This document shows, one piece after another, positions 21,703 through 33,921 of a stretch of 64,000 nt of DNA. The notes under the pieces were generated by a model. That model had not been told where the DNA came from. It saw only the letters and a list, made by a program, of their open reading frames with translations, and made no database searches. Both the position numbers and the translations under genes were made by a program. Origin of the DNA: Entoloma clypeatum (lineage: Eukaryota > Basidiomycota > Agaricomycetes > Agaricales > Entolomataceae); assembly GCA_963565915.1 (NCBI GenBank), contig OY751487.1, positions 2,914,001-2,978,000 of the forward strand, written 5' to 3'. Each line of letters begins with the position of its first letter. Position 1 is the first letter of the stretch.

Positions 21703-22820
21703 GCGCCTTAGCCTGAGAGGCAGAGGACAAAGACTTCAGGCAATCTTTTGCAACATGTCCAGCTTTGCCGCAAAACATACAGAGGTTGTTGTCAAAACAG
21801 TGTTTGCGTTCCTCCAGAGTTAGTTTTCCATCTTTTCTGAGTTTGTTGGAGATGTCGGACTTGGGAGCAGAGGAAGGCTTCAACTGTTTGCCCTGGTTCT
21901 GTGTCTGCAGTTTGGCTTTGGAGTTTTTATCGGAGTTTGCAGAGGGAGTTTTAGCTTCAGATTTGTTGGATTTGGATGCGGACTTGTCAGAGCGGGATTT
22001 CTCGCACTGACGTTCCCAGTGGTGAGCATCAATAGTCTGTGCTAGCTTTCCTAAGTGCTGGTAATGTGCTTGACTTTACTTGAGTCCCAAGGACATCTTT
22101 AATCTGCTCCGCCAACCTGGAGTAGTACTGGTGATGCAGGGTGGAGCTGTCCCAGTGTGTTTTGGCAGCAAGGCATGTGAACTTGATATTATACTTGTGA
22201 ATGTGTTGATTTTCGTGCATTTTGAGATTGTCCAGAGTGTCGGCAGCATCCGCAATGGGGTCAATGACCCCGAATTCCATGCAGAGTGTGTGGAGGAATG
22301 CGGACCAATCTTCGTACCAGTCTGGGGGGTTGTCCGGGTCCGGTTCAATGATGAAATGCTTGAAATAATCGAGAGCTGTGCCTCGGAGGAAAGAGATGGC
22401 GAGAGTGATTTTGGCAGAGTCATCATCATACTCAGAGTTGTCACAGAAAAACAATGTGCATTGGAGGATGAACTGATTAAGTTTCCGGGGATCGGAACCG
22501 TCGAAGGTGTCTGGATCCTTAGCCTTTTTGTGATGCTTGTGACCTTTGCTGTGTTTGAGTTCATTGGTCATTAAGACAAAAGCATCTGCAAGGGCTTGTG
22601 GGCTGAAAATATTCTGAGGTTTGATGGGGGTGCAGATTCTATGGGGGATGTGGGGATCGGAATATTATGCGGAGGTGTGATGGGCCAAAACCCCAGAGGT
22701 GTCGGAGTAGTCAGAGTTACAGGAGATAGTTCTGTTAAATGTTGTTCAACATTTTGTAGGACTTGCTGCCTAGAAGTGCCAGCTTCTGCGGCTTTTGCTG
22801 TCCTGGTGTTTCAGAGTGCC
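21686..22820 (-). pseudogene. Chromovirus 2 Gag
   Basis: Minus-strand Gag with the capsid-like segment DPDTFDGSDPRKLNQFILQC near 22,520 and the run ALDYFKHFIIEP. A lysine/serine-rich linker follows, then a CCHC knuckle CMFCGKAGHVAKDC near 21,780. The N-terminus is uncertain: the open stretch with an ATG at 22,571 is preceded by frameshifts and stops. Gag packages the RNA genome into virus-like particles. Confidence 0.85.
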
Positions 22821-22862
22821 ATGACTAGCAGGAATCCAAAAACAGTTTGAGTTCGAATATAC

Positions 22863-23574
22863 TGTTAAGTAGGTGAAATGTTGGAGCTTCGTCGGAGTCC
22901 ATCAGAGGTCGGACATAGGACTGAGACCGGAGCGGAACTCTGGAAATGCGGAGGAACGACGAAGGGGAGGGACGTGGCTTCAATGTATGTGTTGCACCGC
23001 TGTTTGTTGGATAAGGTGTCTCAATTTCAGGAGGTTGGAGGAGAGGTTGGAGGTGCAGAGGTCCTTGGAGAGATCTCAGTGAGGGACACACTGACGTGGA
23101 AGTGGTCAGACAACGTTGGAGTTGTGACTCGGACACAGTACTGAGCTCGTTGAAGGGTAACAATGGAGGAAGAGCAGAAGATGGTGGTGTTGTCGGCATA
23201 TTGTACCATGGCGAGGATCTCTGGCATGAACTGAGAGTAGAGGAGTGAACTTGGTTGATATTCGAACTAGGAACTACAGGTATGGTACAAGCTTAAATAT
23301 CTAAATGTGATTACTTTACAGAGATGGTCGGAGTAGGTCCGGAGTTGTGGTGTAAGTTGCCAGCGACTGTATTGAACATTGGAGATGTCGGTCAATGGAC
23401 CATGCGGAAAAGGCAATGCATAAGTAAACGGGAATATGGATATGAAATGCATAAAGGCATGGAGTTATGAATATGAAATGCAAGATGGCAATGTGCGGAG
23501 ATGTGGAGGTAACGGATGTCTGGAATGTCGGAGGGCAATCGGAGTGGATCAGAGACTCGGAGACGGATATAACA
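22863..23574 (-). repeat. 5' LTR of chromovirus 2 (712 bp)
   Basis: Begins TGTTAAGTAGGTGAAATG and ends CGGATATAACA on the plus strand, and aligns end to end with 13,681-14,381. On the minus strand gag follows it. Immediately outside (23,575-23,592) is CTGGACTTTTAAACACTA, the tail of a hAT-type MITE, so this side abuts a cut MITE. Confidence 0.85.
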
Positions 23575-23592
23575 CTGGACTTTTAAACACTA

Positions 23593-25150
23593 GTCTGAAC
23601 ATTGGAAAAGTCTGAATGCAGGCTGAATTTAAACTGAATATCAACTGACTAAAATCTGAGCATCTGAAAAAGTGTTTTTACTGAGCTTCATGGATGACTG
23701 CCAAAAGAAAAACACAGATATTAAGCTTGGCGTCCAATTAAAGGATGATCTCCTCTTCATAAAAAACTGCTTAGTGATTCCCTGACATAATGGACTATGA
23801 GAGCAGATATTTTGACTAGCACATGATAACCTAGGCCATTTCAGACATGAAAAGTCTTACAACGCCCTACACCACGAATTTTACTGGCCCCATATGTAAT
23901 GTGACTTGCTTCAAGGTTACATCCCCTCATGTGCGGAATGCCAATGTAACAAATTATGTACATCGAAGCCAGCGGGACCCCTACATCCCCTTGCCATTTC
24001 AGATGGAAGGTTCCAATCAGTAACCATGGATTTTATTGGTCCCCTCCCTGAAGATGCAGGACACAACTGTATATTGACATTCACAGACTGCCTTGGAGCC
24101 AACATTCAGATAATCCCCTGCTGCACTGACATGAATGCAGAAAGTGTCACCAGCCTATTTTTTTGACCACTGGTACTGTGAAAATAGTTGCCCAAATGAG
24201 ATTATCAAAGACCACAACAAACTTTTCATATCAAAATTCTGGTGAGCCATCATGCGACTGTCTGGAATTGGTGTTCAAGGGTTCAGTCCAGTCCGCTTTC
24301 TTTACCAAAAAATTGATGAAGTGGAGACTGGCAGTTCATGTTTTTTTTTCTCAAAGTCTGAAAAAACTGGACTGGACTGGTAAAGACTGGTTTAAACCAG
24401 TTTAAACTGGTAAAATCCTCAACCATTTATAAATCTACCAAAAGCCTGTTTTTTCAATCAAAAACTTGAAAATACACTCAATTCATTATCAATAACATGT
24501 TTCTCAAGCATTTTGGATATAAACCCTTGTAGAAATGATTGAAAATTGTATAAAAGAACATCTTTGCCCATAAAAGTACAGTTTTTGAATGAATATATGA
24601 TCAAAAACTGGAACCAGTTTATATTTTTCAGACCCAAAACTAGAACTGGGGGTAAACCAGTCCATTTTTTTTCCAAATTTGGAGAGACTGGAGACTGGTT
24701 GAGCTCAAAATCAGTGAAACCTGAACTGCCAGTTCAGGTCTCTTCCAGTCCAGTCCAGTCCAGTTCAGGTTCATTTTCCAGTTCATAAGACTGAACCCTC
24801 AAACACTATCTGGAATAAAGCACAAGATGTCAACAGCTTTTCATCCCCAAATGGATGGCTCTTCCGAATGCACCAACAAGACTGTCATCCAGTGCTACAC
24901 TTCCACATCAACCATCAGCAAAAGGGTTGGGTGAAAGCCCTGTGCGAGATTCAATTCAATATCATGAACACAACAAATGCATCCATGGGATATGCGCCTT
25001 TTATGCTCAAGTTGTGCCACCACCCGTGACTCATTCCACCCCTCATCCCACTTGCGACAGATCCCAAAGCCAAGCCCATTATGGTACCCAACCTTGACGA
25101 AACACCCTCCCTCACAGAAATCACACCTGATGCCCTGTCCTTCATGTAAG
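23593..25150 (+). pseudogene. Ty3 element 3 integrase fragment
   Basis: The plus strand reads as a decayed integrase: zinc-binding region HDNLGHFRHEKSYNALHHEF and SCAECQCNK (about 23,820-23,950), core start FQSVTMDFIGPLPEDAGHN (about 24,010), then after an inserted MITE the segment KMSTAFHPQMDGSSECTNK (about 24,823-24,880) and NTTNASMGYAPFML. RT and LTRs are absent. The stretch 23,593-23,800 holds only degraded flank. Confidence 0.82.
24269..24808. mobile_element. hAT-type MITE, 540 bp, TSD TCTGGAAT
   Basis: The ends are TGGTGTTCAAGGGTTCAGTC and the inverse GACTGAACCCTCAAACACTA. A perfect 8-bp duplication TCTGGAAT flanks it at 24,261-24,268 and 24,809-24,816, and removing it restores the integrase frame. 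Subterminal ACTGG/CCAGT motifs are dense. It shares its right half with the truncated copy at 6,197-6,492. Confidence 0.93.
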
Positions 25151-25189
25151 ACTAGGCAATAGCACGGATACAGGTAACCCATGAGGGTC

Positions 25190-25258
25190 ACAAGTCCAAG
25201 TACAGGTTGTCGCTTGAAGTCCAAGTACAGGTTGTCACAAGTCCGAGTACAGGTTGTG
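25190..25258. repeat. Short tandem repeat AAGTCCAAGTACAGGTTGTC
   Basis: Three diverging copies of an approximately 24-28-bp unit containing GTCCAAGTACAGGTTGT, followed by a partial inverse (ACCTGCAACCTGTCACAAGT). Non-coding, inside the TAGGCAATAGCA element. Confidence 0.8.
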
Positions 25259-25339
25259 TTTTCATAACCTGCAACCTGTCACAAGTCATGCTATGTACAC
25301 CACTTCCAACAACCCCACCACCTCTCTCTCCCTCCCTCT

Positions 25340-25510
25340 CTCGTGCCCAATGGCCATGTCTCATGTCCAATGACCCTCGCTCCCAACGGCCTTCCCTGGC
25401 TCACAATAGCCATCCCCCTTGCCCAATGGCCCTCACCTGTGCCCAGTGGCCTCTGAACACGCCCAATGGCTGTCCCTCATGCCCAACGGCCACTGGCGCC
25501 AACCCAGCAC
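25340..25510. repeat. GCCCAATGGC minisatellite array 5
   Basis: About eight degenerate units of roughly 20 bp (GCCCAATGGCCATGTCTCAT and relatives). It is the shortest array of this motif in the window. Confidence 0.75.
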
Positions 25511-25749
25511 CCACCCCCACCATAGCACCCCCCCTTTGCTCACAAACACGAGGTGGGGGTAGTAGAATTATTTATTTACATAGTTTGAATATATATAATG
25601 TTCACCACAAAACCCGCGCAGGAACCCATACCCTCCTATTCTGCCTGCATCCGCCCGGTATCAACCCACGGGTCACAGGTTACTCCCCATATGGGTATGA
25701 GTATGGGGAGAGCTCTGGGTACCTGCGGAACTACCCATGCTATTGCCTA

Positions 25750-26253
25750 AATGTGCCTTGGCCTGGTCTTTTTGCATCCCTGGCATACCAACATGTCCCA
25801 GCACATTCCATGATACCCAACCAGCTAATCATATAACAGGGTGGTGACTTATGGCAGAGGTGCCCAGCGGCCACCCCTGAGGTCACCAGCACCAGCTGGT
25901 ACCCAGTTATACTCTATATACTAGTAACAGGGACCCACACATTGACCACCCCCTGTCTGGTCACACATTGTCACAGGGACACAATCCAACTCCGACTGAT
26001 CAAAGTATGACATACATGACATTGACAAGCTGCCGATTTTTGTCCTCACCATGAACAATAGTTAGTGCATGAAAGAGACTGAAAATATGGTAATGTAATG
26101 CATTAGATGCTATTTCTCAAGGATGGTTGCAGTAGAGTCAAAAATGAGCTAGATGGACGAGATGGACGAAAAGGGGGGGATTGGTCAATATATGGTATTG
26201 TCTGCCTGCAATCACATGGACGAAAACTCGTGTGCAGGCCCGTGCTACAGTGA
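25750..26253. other. Repeat-to-gene boundary, no gene seen
   Basis: About 500 bp between the last TIR-like terminus and the stop codon of the GBF1-type gene. No transposon protein, RNA gene or tandem repeat was recognised; short open frames here carry no recognisable similarity. The last part is presumably the 3' UTR of the minus-strand gene. Confidence 0.5.
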
Positions 26254-29200
26254 CTAAGATGAAGGGATGCTGGGTGATAAACGAGAGGGGATAATATCTC
26301 CTAAGAAACCTGGTAAGAAGCGCTCCATCCTCTCTTGTGTCGCTGTCCACAACGTTCGTTGTCGTTCATCTCTATCGTCGTTTTCCGGAGAGGAGGGGGG
26401 TATAAGGATACCGACAGCATTCATGACCAGAAGCACATTCTTGAGAGACTCAGGAACTGCCTCGTACTAGAAGCCGTGTCAAGAAAAGTATAGGGAAGGA
26501 GTAGTCAGGCGAGACATACCAACTGGTCGCCCTTATCGATGTTCATCAGCCGATCAAGCAGATCCAAAATCTGAATCCAAAGTATTCGAAAGTCTGGTTT
26601 AGCTTGGCTCTCTCGTACTTCGAGGTGCATAAACGCCTTGCAAAGAAGTACGGAAGCTCGAAGGCGGGTTTCTGGCATCGCCTGAGGATCCCTTTGGAAG
26701 GTCTCTGGCTTTAGGAGATCATCCAACAATGGGAATATTACACGGTTGAAGATCTCCTCTACTTCGGTATGATCTGCTTCATCTAATGTGACTTGAGGGC
26801 CCAACAGAATTCGTTGCATCTGACTCATTGCATTGTGGCGGACCTCACGAGCAGCATTCGCGGACTGACGTGAGAGGGATGTCAATAAAGGTAGATACAT
26901 TTGACGCCAGGCTAGGGGTTTCTCAAAATAAGTTACAAGGAGACGAATCTCCTCATGACGTACCGTGAGTTTTCAATAGATGAGGAGAGTCCACCAGGTG
27001 AGGTAAACATCTATAAAGATCGTAGAGAAGGTCCACAGCTCGTTTACCTCGTGCAACTGTGGGGGAGCTAGTTATCGAATAAGACCCAGAGCGAAATCGT
27101 TTTCTTCTAGAGTCGCTTACTTTCCAGTTGTCAAAAGTTCAATTCTACGGCTTTTATGTTGATCTTGTATTGCAGCCCCAGCCACAGTGATGAAATCATC
27201 CAAAACAGTCACAAGACCCGAGAAGTTGTCGACTGTGACAAGCTGATCTGGTCCGTCGGCAGCAATACCTGTTACAAACTCAAAGGACATCCGAGCCGCT
27301 TCTGAATTGGATATAGCTGATCTTATGAGGGCAAAGACAAGGTTCCATTCCGTCTGGGAGCTATGCCGAAAAATATCATTAGCTCGCCTCTGTGTAGGGA
27401 AATGGAATAGATGCAAGAACCTAATGATAGTTCGATTTTTCTGGATGATCAGTATCAAGCCTGCGACAACCTGCTCGCCTACGGAGTTTGCAACAGATGT
27501 GGGGAGTCCCGCCAGAAGATCAAACGAGACATATATTTGATCCCGAAGCACAGACTAGTATAGCTTGATCAGCAACCAGAGAATATTGGGGAGTGTGGTA
27601 CTTACTTTTTGGGCAAGGATGAGGCAAATACGCAACAAGCTGACAATGGCACGTTCTATCAAAAGTACGCTGTACTGTGTTGAGGCAGAAAGTAATGCTG
27701 ACAAGTGCTCAAACACAATTGGCCTACTAGATGTGAGAATCGACCATGGTCATATCATCTCATTACCCACCAAAGGTCTTGGATGTATTGTGGCGCTTGG
27801 CACGCGATGCTGACCATCGTCTCCAGTAGGAAAATGGATGCAGGATCATATGGGAGCGAGAATAAGCCGTCCTGCAGAAGTACGCCATCGTCAGAGCCCT
27901 GCTTTAGTCTTGTCACTGTTCTTTCATGTGCCAGGGCTTCCAAAGCGCGGACAGCAGCGACCATCGCCTCTACATCGAGTTGTCTTCAAGAATCATCAAC
28001 TTCGAACGATAGGTATCAGAATATTCATTCACTCACATTATCTGACTATAAAATTCGTCAAGTCGGCATGAGGTTATGCAATCAATGGTACAGAGGGTGT
28101 TTTCGATGTCTGCATCCGTCACATCGGGCATTGCGATCTCGGTGTTTACACCATACGGAGTCAATAAATAAGAGGACAATGCAGAAAGAAGACCTCCTTC
28201 GTTCCTCGCCGTAGGACGGGGTGGTTGGCTCCCTCTCAGTGGTATCATGGAAACGCCACCGAGAAAATCCTCCATCTGCAACATTCTTGTGGGCAGTAAT
28301 GAATGTAGGAAGAGATTTTGGAACATTTCAAAAATCTGGGGCAGGTATTGCGGTCAAGAGGCTGGGGCGGATCTGTGCACATACCTGTGTCCAACCTTCC
28401 CGTAGGGCATTACCATTTCCATTGACAATATTGAACAAAACGACAGCGGCCAGTTGGCCTTTGAAATTCGTGCCAAATCTGGCAGACAGATTCGAAACTG
28501 TGACAGACTGGCCCTCCATATCAATGACAGGATAATTCGGCACTTGAACCGGAAACGAGTCGGTCAGAAGACTTGTAGCCTCTGAAAGAGACACCACAAC
28601 GAAATCGAAGACATCGGGGAGATAGAAATGTCTGGCAAGTGTTGCACATTGTCGAAATCCGGCAATGGCTCGCTGCGTGATATACTCCTCCTCGAAACTA
28701 ATAAATGCGAAAGCAATGGCAGAAATTACGGGTTTCCAGGCAGTCTTGAAAATGTCGACGTCGAAGAGGGACGTATTGCAAACCATGAAGTTGCCTATTT
28801 CAGTTGTAACTTGAAATTTGTGCAAAACTGCCATACTTACCATTTTGACGGGAACGCGCCAAAAGCTCTTTCCAGGCATATTCAAATCCTAGCTGACCAA
28901 CGTGTTCTTCAGGCATGACAATTTCCCGCTTCCGGATGGAATCGTAGATGTTTTGCTAAAGATTATTGAGCATGCGACAGAATAGGATCACTCTCATTCC
29001 CTACCAAGAACTCTGGAGAAAAATTGCCCCCTGCATTCACACCCTTCAAATTCTTTTGATAGTCCTCGAATGTCATCCGTTTCTGCTCGACATCTAAGCC
29101 TTCCCGAACGAGACTCAAATGAAGTCAGACATACCCTTATTTGAGGATTATGTTGATCCGTGTTGAGCATGATAACGGAGTAAGCTAGTACATAGACGGC

Positions 29201-31754
29201 ATCTTCGCTTTTAATTTCATCTGGAAAAGATAATTGTAGATGAAGAATCACAAAACGCTGCATCAGAAGCGCGAACTTGCCTGGACCGGATGCAAAGTAG
29301 ATGGAGGCGAAGGTCTCGGCAATCCGAGATATTTGTTGGGATTCTCCTGGCAGTCGAAAACTCTCCAATAGCTCTCGCATGGCATCTGCGACTGGTTTCT
29401 GAAGAACCAAATGATGCTTTTGAGGCAGATTGAAGGAGGTCAACATACATTCTCGAAATCGAAGAGCCCGATGAACGCTTTCAAGATATCTATATTGTCT
29501 GGCTTCGAGATAAAATCACCCAATAGACGTTTGTCGAGTCTGGTACAGCTTTTCAAGAACCTAGCAAGACTATGTGCTTTGGTTACGTCTGGGCAGAGGT
29601 CGGCGTATATGAGCTTGTTCTCTTCGAGAAACGTGACACCAGATTTAGGCTTGGAATTGAATCGAGCAGCTCCAGTGAGGACGAGTTTCTTCTGCGACTT
29701 AGTTTGTAAGAGAGACTCTGGGGTTGGGAAGTCCTTCAAATGAATGGAATTGATCAAATGTATTCGAAATGAATTAGAAACCGGAACTCACAGATAGCCA
29801 TGGGTCTTCATCCTATAGTCGTCATATCATTAATTCTCTGGGGACAGATGGCTGTGAAAACTACGCACGCCCTCAGCGCGCGCTGCCATGTCATTGACGA
29901 ACGCTAACAACAAATCTAGACAGAGGTATTGTGTGTTCTTTTGCTGGGCGCCTCCCTGAGGATAGTCAGAGGGATAAATAGCCTATGTGTGAACCATGCG
30001 TCAACCAGTTTCAAAGAACTCCACAGTGTACTGATACCTTGGTTAAGAAGTCAATTAGTCGCTCGAATAAATTCTCGCAGTTGATGTCACAATCGTAGTT
30101 GACATACAAGTCGACCATGAAGCTGGAATGACGAGAGAGCTGACTGAGGGTATCAAGGATCAGTTGACGTGTTTCCCCGCGGGCGGGTGCGACTATGACA
30201 CGAGAGGTCATCCCAATTCCTTTCTCCGAGTCAGGTTCTGGCTCCAACAGGGAAGCCTTTGGACTCGACGTCGCTGGCGTTCCCGGCCGTGGTGAACCTG
30301 AATATGGTTTTTTAATGGAGGTTACTGCACCCTGCTGTCGTTTAGTAGCGCTGCTATTAGAAAGGGGAAGAGCAAGCCTGTCGACTGTGAATGCAAGGAA
30401 AAGTTCTTGTTGCAATTTCAGATGTTCCCGCATGGTTTCGAACACTGTAGATATCGTGCGAAGTGCTAGGTGAAGAACGGAAACGTTGTCAGATCTAGCA
30501 AGTTGGAAAAGAAACTTGCAGCCCGGATCAACGACGAGGCCCTTCAATGAGGGGTATTGAGCAATGTGAGGGCCGGATTCTTCCAGCGCAGCATTCAGAA
30601 TTCCCAAGGCAATAAGTCGGGTGGAGTCAGTGTGCTGCTGATCGTTCGGGTCCAAGACGTTGATGAGAACGCGAAGAAGTTCAAAAATTGACGGTAACCC
30701 ATCTGGCACAGCAATATTAGTTGATCTTCCGCCTGCAGTCCAATTCATCATCGTACAGTGAGGTCTGTTTATTTGAGGGGCTGTGGGCTCCTGAACAGTC
30801 GCCTCCGTTTTGGGTGAATTTTCAACAACGGTTTCCTGAGGGTAGGTCTCGCCGTCTATGGGAGGCAATTGGGAGGAAGAGACTGTCATTTTTATTTCGC
30901 CTTCTGCAGAGGCTTCGTCCGCGGTGCGTAATTTTGCCTCTTCGATCTCCGGATCTAGATCGTGTAATCTTGCAAACACTGTCCTCACAAGGGCATGCAT
31001 GGTATTCTCGGCAGAACGGCGCAGGGTTTCTGTTTCCGGAATATGTTATGTAAAGAGAACAAGTGAGGAATGACTCACCAGAAAGCCGGATCTGACAACA
31101 TGTAGTCAGCACAGTCTCAAGAATCTCACAGACTTCGGTGTCGCCCAGTACATTCCCGACTTCTCCGCACAGGCATCTTTCAATGATTGTCATGATCTTC
31201 AGTAGAACCACTTCGTCGCCCGAAGAATCGCTGGTTTCGAATTTACAGTGCGATACTGTACTGCTAAGTTCGACGAGGGCATGTTCGAGGCCAATCGAGG
31301 TTGGAGCAATAAGTCCACAAATGAAGAAAGTGTGCAGTGCCGATAACGCAGTAGATGTGATAGGACCGGTCGAAAGCGGCGATCGAATAATCGCGAAAAA
31401 CGGCGCGAGAATGAGGGGAAGTTCGATCATGGCCGTGTCTGTACTATGTGTAAAGCTAAAGCGGGTAGGATGCCAAGTTAACGTGCCTTTTACGTCCTTA
31501 ATCGTTCTCTTGAGCTCCTGAAACCCAGCCATAAGTTCTGACTCTTTGCTCTCGCGCCAAGAGGCTTGATTTGAATAGGGAGCTGTGGATATTCGAAGGC
31601 CAAGATTGCTGCCGAGTGAAGGGTCTCTCGAACCGACGAAATGAGTTGAGGATGCCCAACGGGAGTTTTTGCGCATGGCGGAGGTGACGGAAAGGATTTC
31701 AGAGTACAAGACATGTTTTTGGGAGACCGTGCGGCGTGTCGTTGGGAGTGTCAT
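26254..31754 (-). CDS. GBF1: Arf guanine-nucleotide exchange factor, GBF1/Gea family
   Basis: A large Sec7-type exchange factor that activates Arf GTPases at the cis-Golgi for COPI coat recruitment. Start ATG at 31,754. The N-terminal DCB/HUS region reads [19 protein letters not shown] and, after an intron near 31,020-31,080, [20 protein letters not shown]. The Sec7 domain lies at about 29,700-29,000: [20 protein letters not shown], then the catalytic glutamate loop [20 protein letters not shown] and [22 protein letters not shown] domains follow, and the C-terminus has [20 protein letters not shown] and ends in a stop at 26,254. Introns are numerous and short. The gene is intact as far as I can follow. 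It shares a 108-bp divergent promoter with NMD3. Confidence 0.92.
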
Positions 31755-31862
31755 CTCATCAAGAAAGTGACCACGTCGACCTCGTCCAGAGTAACTTTGT
31801 TTGATCTAAAAGGAGCAGACAAACACTACCAGTGATCATCTCACTCGATTATCATCCTTCAA
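31755..31862. promoter_or_regulatory. Divergent promoter GBF1 / NMD3
   Basis: Only 108 bp separate the two start codons. No obvious TATA box; the interval must hold both 5' leaders. Confidence 0.6.
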
Positions 31863-33795
31863 AATGGAGTTCGTCCCCGCCACACCCGTACACCGCGTCC
31901 TATGTGCAGATTGCGGTAATGTCGTGCACAAAATCATGCCCTTCGCTGATCAAAACCCTTAGGAACACCAATCGTGCCCAACTCTGCGAATATGTGTGTC
32001 TCGTGTCTCCGGAATACGTGAGCCTTTCCTTTATACCCGATCTCGACATACTATTTCATCCAACATCAGCGTCGATATAACAGAGGGAATTCCGAAGCAA
32101 GGTAGCCTGCCAGTCCACCGAAACGCCTACCTTATTTATCTTACCCCCCAGCCTCTCTCTCTTTCTGTCGGAATTGCGAGCGATTTTTATCACCACCCCA
32201 AGCTTGGATGCTTGCCAGACCTGAATCATCCGAACTGTTGTCGATATGCCTGAAGAAGCTGAAGGGTTTGAACAAAGTTCGTCTAACGGATGCGCATTTC
32301 ATCTGGACCGAGCCGCATTCGAAACGGCTTCGAGTTTCAATAACGATCCAGAAGGAGGTGTGTGTATCAAGCCCTCCAGCACCTAACCTCCAACCATGCG
32401 CCAGGTTTTGACAAGCACTATTTTGGAACAAACGTTCGAAATTGAATATCTTGTCCAACATGGCCAGTGCCCTGACTGCACTAAGCTCGCCGCAAAGAAC
32501 ACCTGGACTGCTTTGGTACAAGTACGCCAGAAAGTATCTCACAAACGGACCTTCTTGTACCTCGAACAGTTGATTTTGAAACATGGCGCTCAAAAAGACA
32601 CAATTTCTGTCAAAGAAGTCAAGGACGGCCTCGATTTCTTCTACAGTAGTCGCCCTCATGCCCTCAAAATGGTTGAGTTTCTCCAAGGAGTTGTGCCCGT
32701 TCGGTTTGTTGCTTTTTAGCTTTCTTTTATGCTTCAGCTGTGCTTGAGCTTCCAAATCGTAGGTCGAAATCTTCTGAACAAATCATCTCCTCCGATACCC
32801 ATTCCAATACTGCCAACTTCAAATACACATACTCTGTCGAAATCGTTCCCATCTGTAAAGACGACCTCGTGTGTATCCCGTACAAGCAAGCACGACAACT
32901 TAGCAACATCAGCCCCCTCACGATCTGTGCGCGCGTCGGGAACTCCCTCCAGCTCTTGGATGTGGCCACCCTCCAATCTTGCGAAATACCGGCAAACGTT
33001 TACTGGCGCTCTCCCTTCCATACACTCGCCACCGTCACTGATCTCGTCGAATTCACAGTCCTCGACATCGAGCCCGATGGACGCGCCAAAGGCAAACTCG
33101 TCATGGCCGACGCGCAAATCGCACTTGCCGGTGCCTTCCGGTCGGGCGGAAAGAGCCACACCGACGATGACGAGCTGATGGATTATGATGTGATCGGCGG
33201 CAGCACGCAGATTTTCCATACCCGCACACATCTCGGGGCCATTCTGCAACCTGGTGATACGGTGATGGGGTACCATCTCACCAACAGCAATTACAACTCG
33301 GACGACTTTGCTAGCTTAGACTCGAGTCGGATACCCGACATTATCCTTGTGAAGAAGGCTTACCCCAACCGAAGAAAGAAGAGCAAAGCGAGGGCTTGGA
33401 AGTTGAGAAGCATAGCAAAGGAGGCTGGAGAGGAAGGGGAGACTGGTAATGCCAGGGGAATCGTGGGCAGGTTGGGAGGAAGAGATCAAAAGAAAGTGGA
33501 AGAGGACTATGAGCTGTTCTTGCGCGATATTGAGGAGGACGCCGAGATTCGCGCTGCGATCAATTTGTACAAGGCTCCTGACGTGAAGATGGCACCGCCT
33601 GTGAAGGGCGGGAAGAAGAAAGAACAGTACGCGATGGATGTTGACAAGGTTGAACCAGAAGAGGTAGCTGCAACGACTACCCCTGAGGATGACGAGGAGG
33701 AAGCTGACTTCCCCCGGGTATCTTTGGATGAGTTATTGGAAGACTTTGATGAGATGACGCTTGGGAAAGAGGATGGTGATGTCCCACCGGCATAG
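31863..33795 (+). CDS. NMD3: 60S ribosomal export protein NMD3
   Basis: Adaptor that joins the pre-60S subunit to the exportin Crm1. Exon 1 begins at ATG 31,863 (MEFVPATPVHRVLCADC) and the zinc-binding Cys-x2-Cys pairs follow over an intron: CADCGTPIVPNSANMCVSCL. Further exons read VDITEGIPKQ, ARPESSELLSICLKKLKGLN, KVRLTDAHFIWTEPHSKRLR, VRQKVSHKRTFLYLEQLILK and the long last exon with KYTYSVEIVPICKDDLVCIP. The C-terminal part is rich in acidic residues (TPEDDEEEADFPRVSLDELL), in the region where the family carries its nuclear export signal. About six exons with introns of 45-60 nt. Complete. Confidence 0.93.
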
Positions 33796-33921
33796 TAAAA
33801 CAATTATTATATTCGCTTTCGTCGAAGGATCTCTCATCTTTTCTCTAGGAGGTGGATTCTGACATGATCCTCTGGCTCTGTGAATGATACAATGATGGTG
33901 GCCCACATAAACAGAATACAA

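Larger units (their letters stand above)
13681..23574 (-). mobile_element. Ty3 chromovirus 2, LTR to LTR, with nested insertions
   Basis: Two LTRs in the same orientation (13,681-14,381 and 22,863-23,574) enclose, on the minus strand, gag, CCHC knuckle, protease, RT, RNase H and a chromodomain-bearing integrase end. A plus-strand open frame lies next to the 3' LTR. A 3.6-kb hAT-like element is inserted in that frame, and the integrase core has been replaced by a 121-bp MITE end. Outer 5-bp flanks (AGGGT and CTGGA) do not match, so one side has been rearranged. The element inserted into or recombined with the RT of Ty3 element 1. Confidence 0.85.
25153..25749. mobile_element. Putative MITE with TAGGCAATAGCA termini
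   Basis: Left end TAGGCAATAGCACGGATACA and right end the inverse of TAGGCAATAGCATGGGTA, a 12-bp perfect match with further weak similarity inward (CAGGTA). Inside are a tandem repeat and a short GCCCAATGGC minisatellite. No matching target duplication was found, so the boundaries are less sure than for the other elements. Confidence 0.6.
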
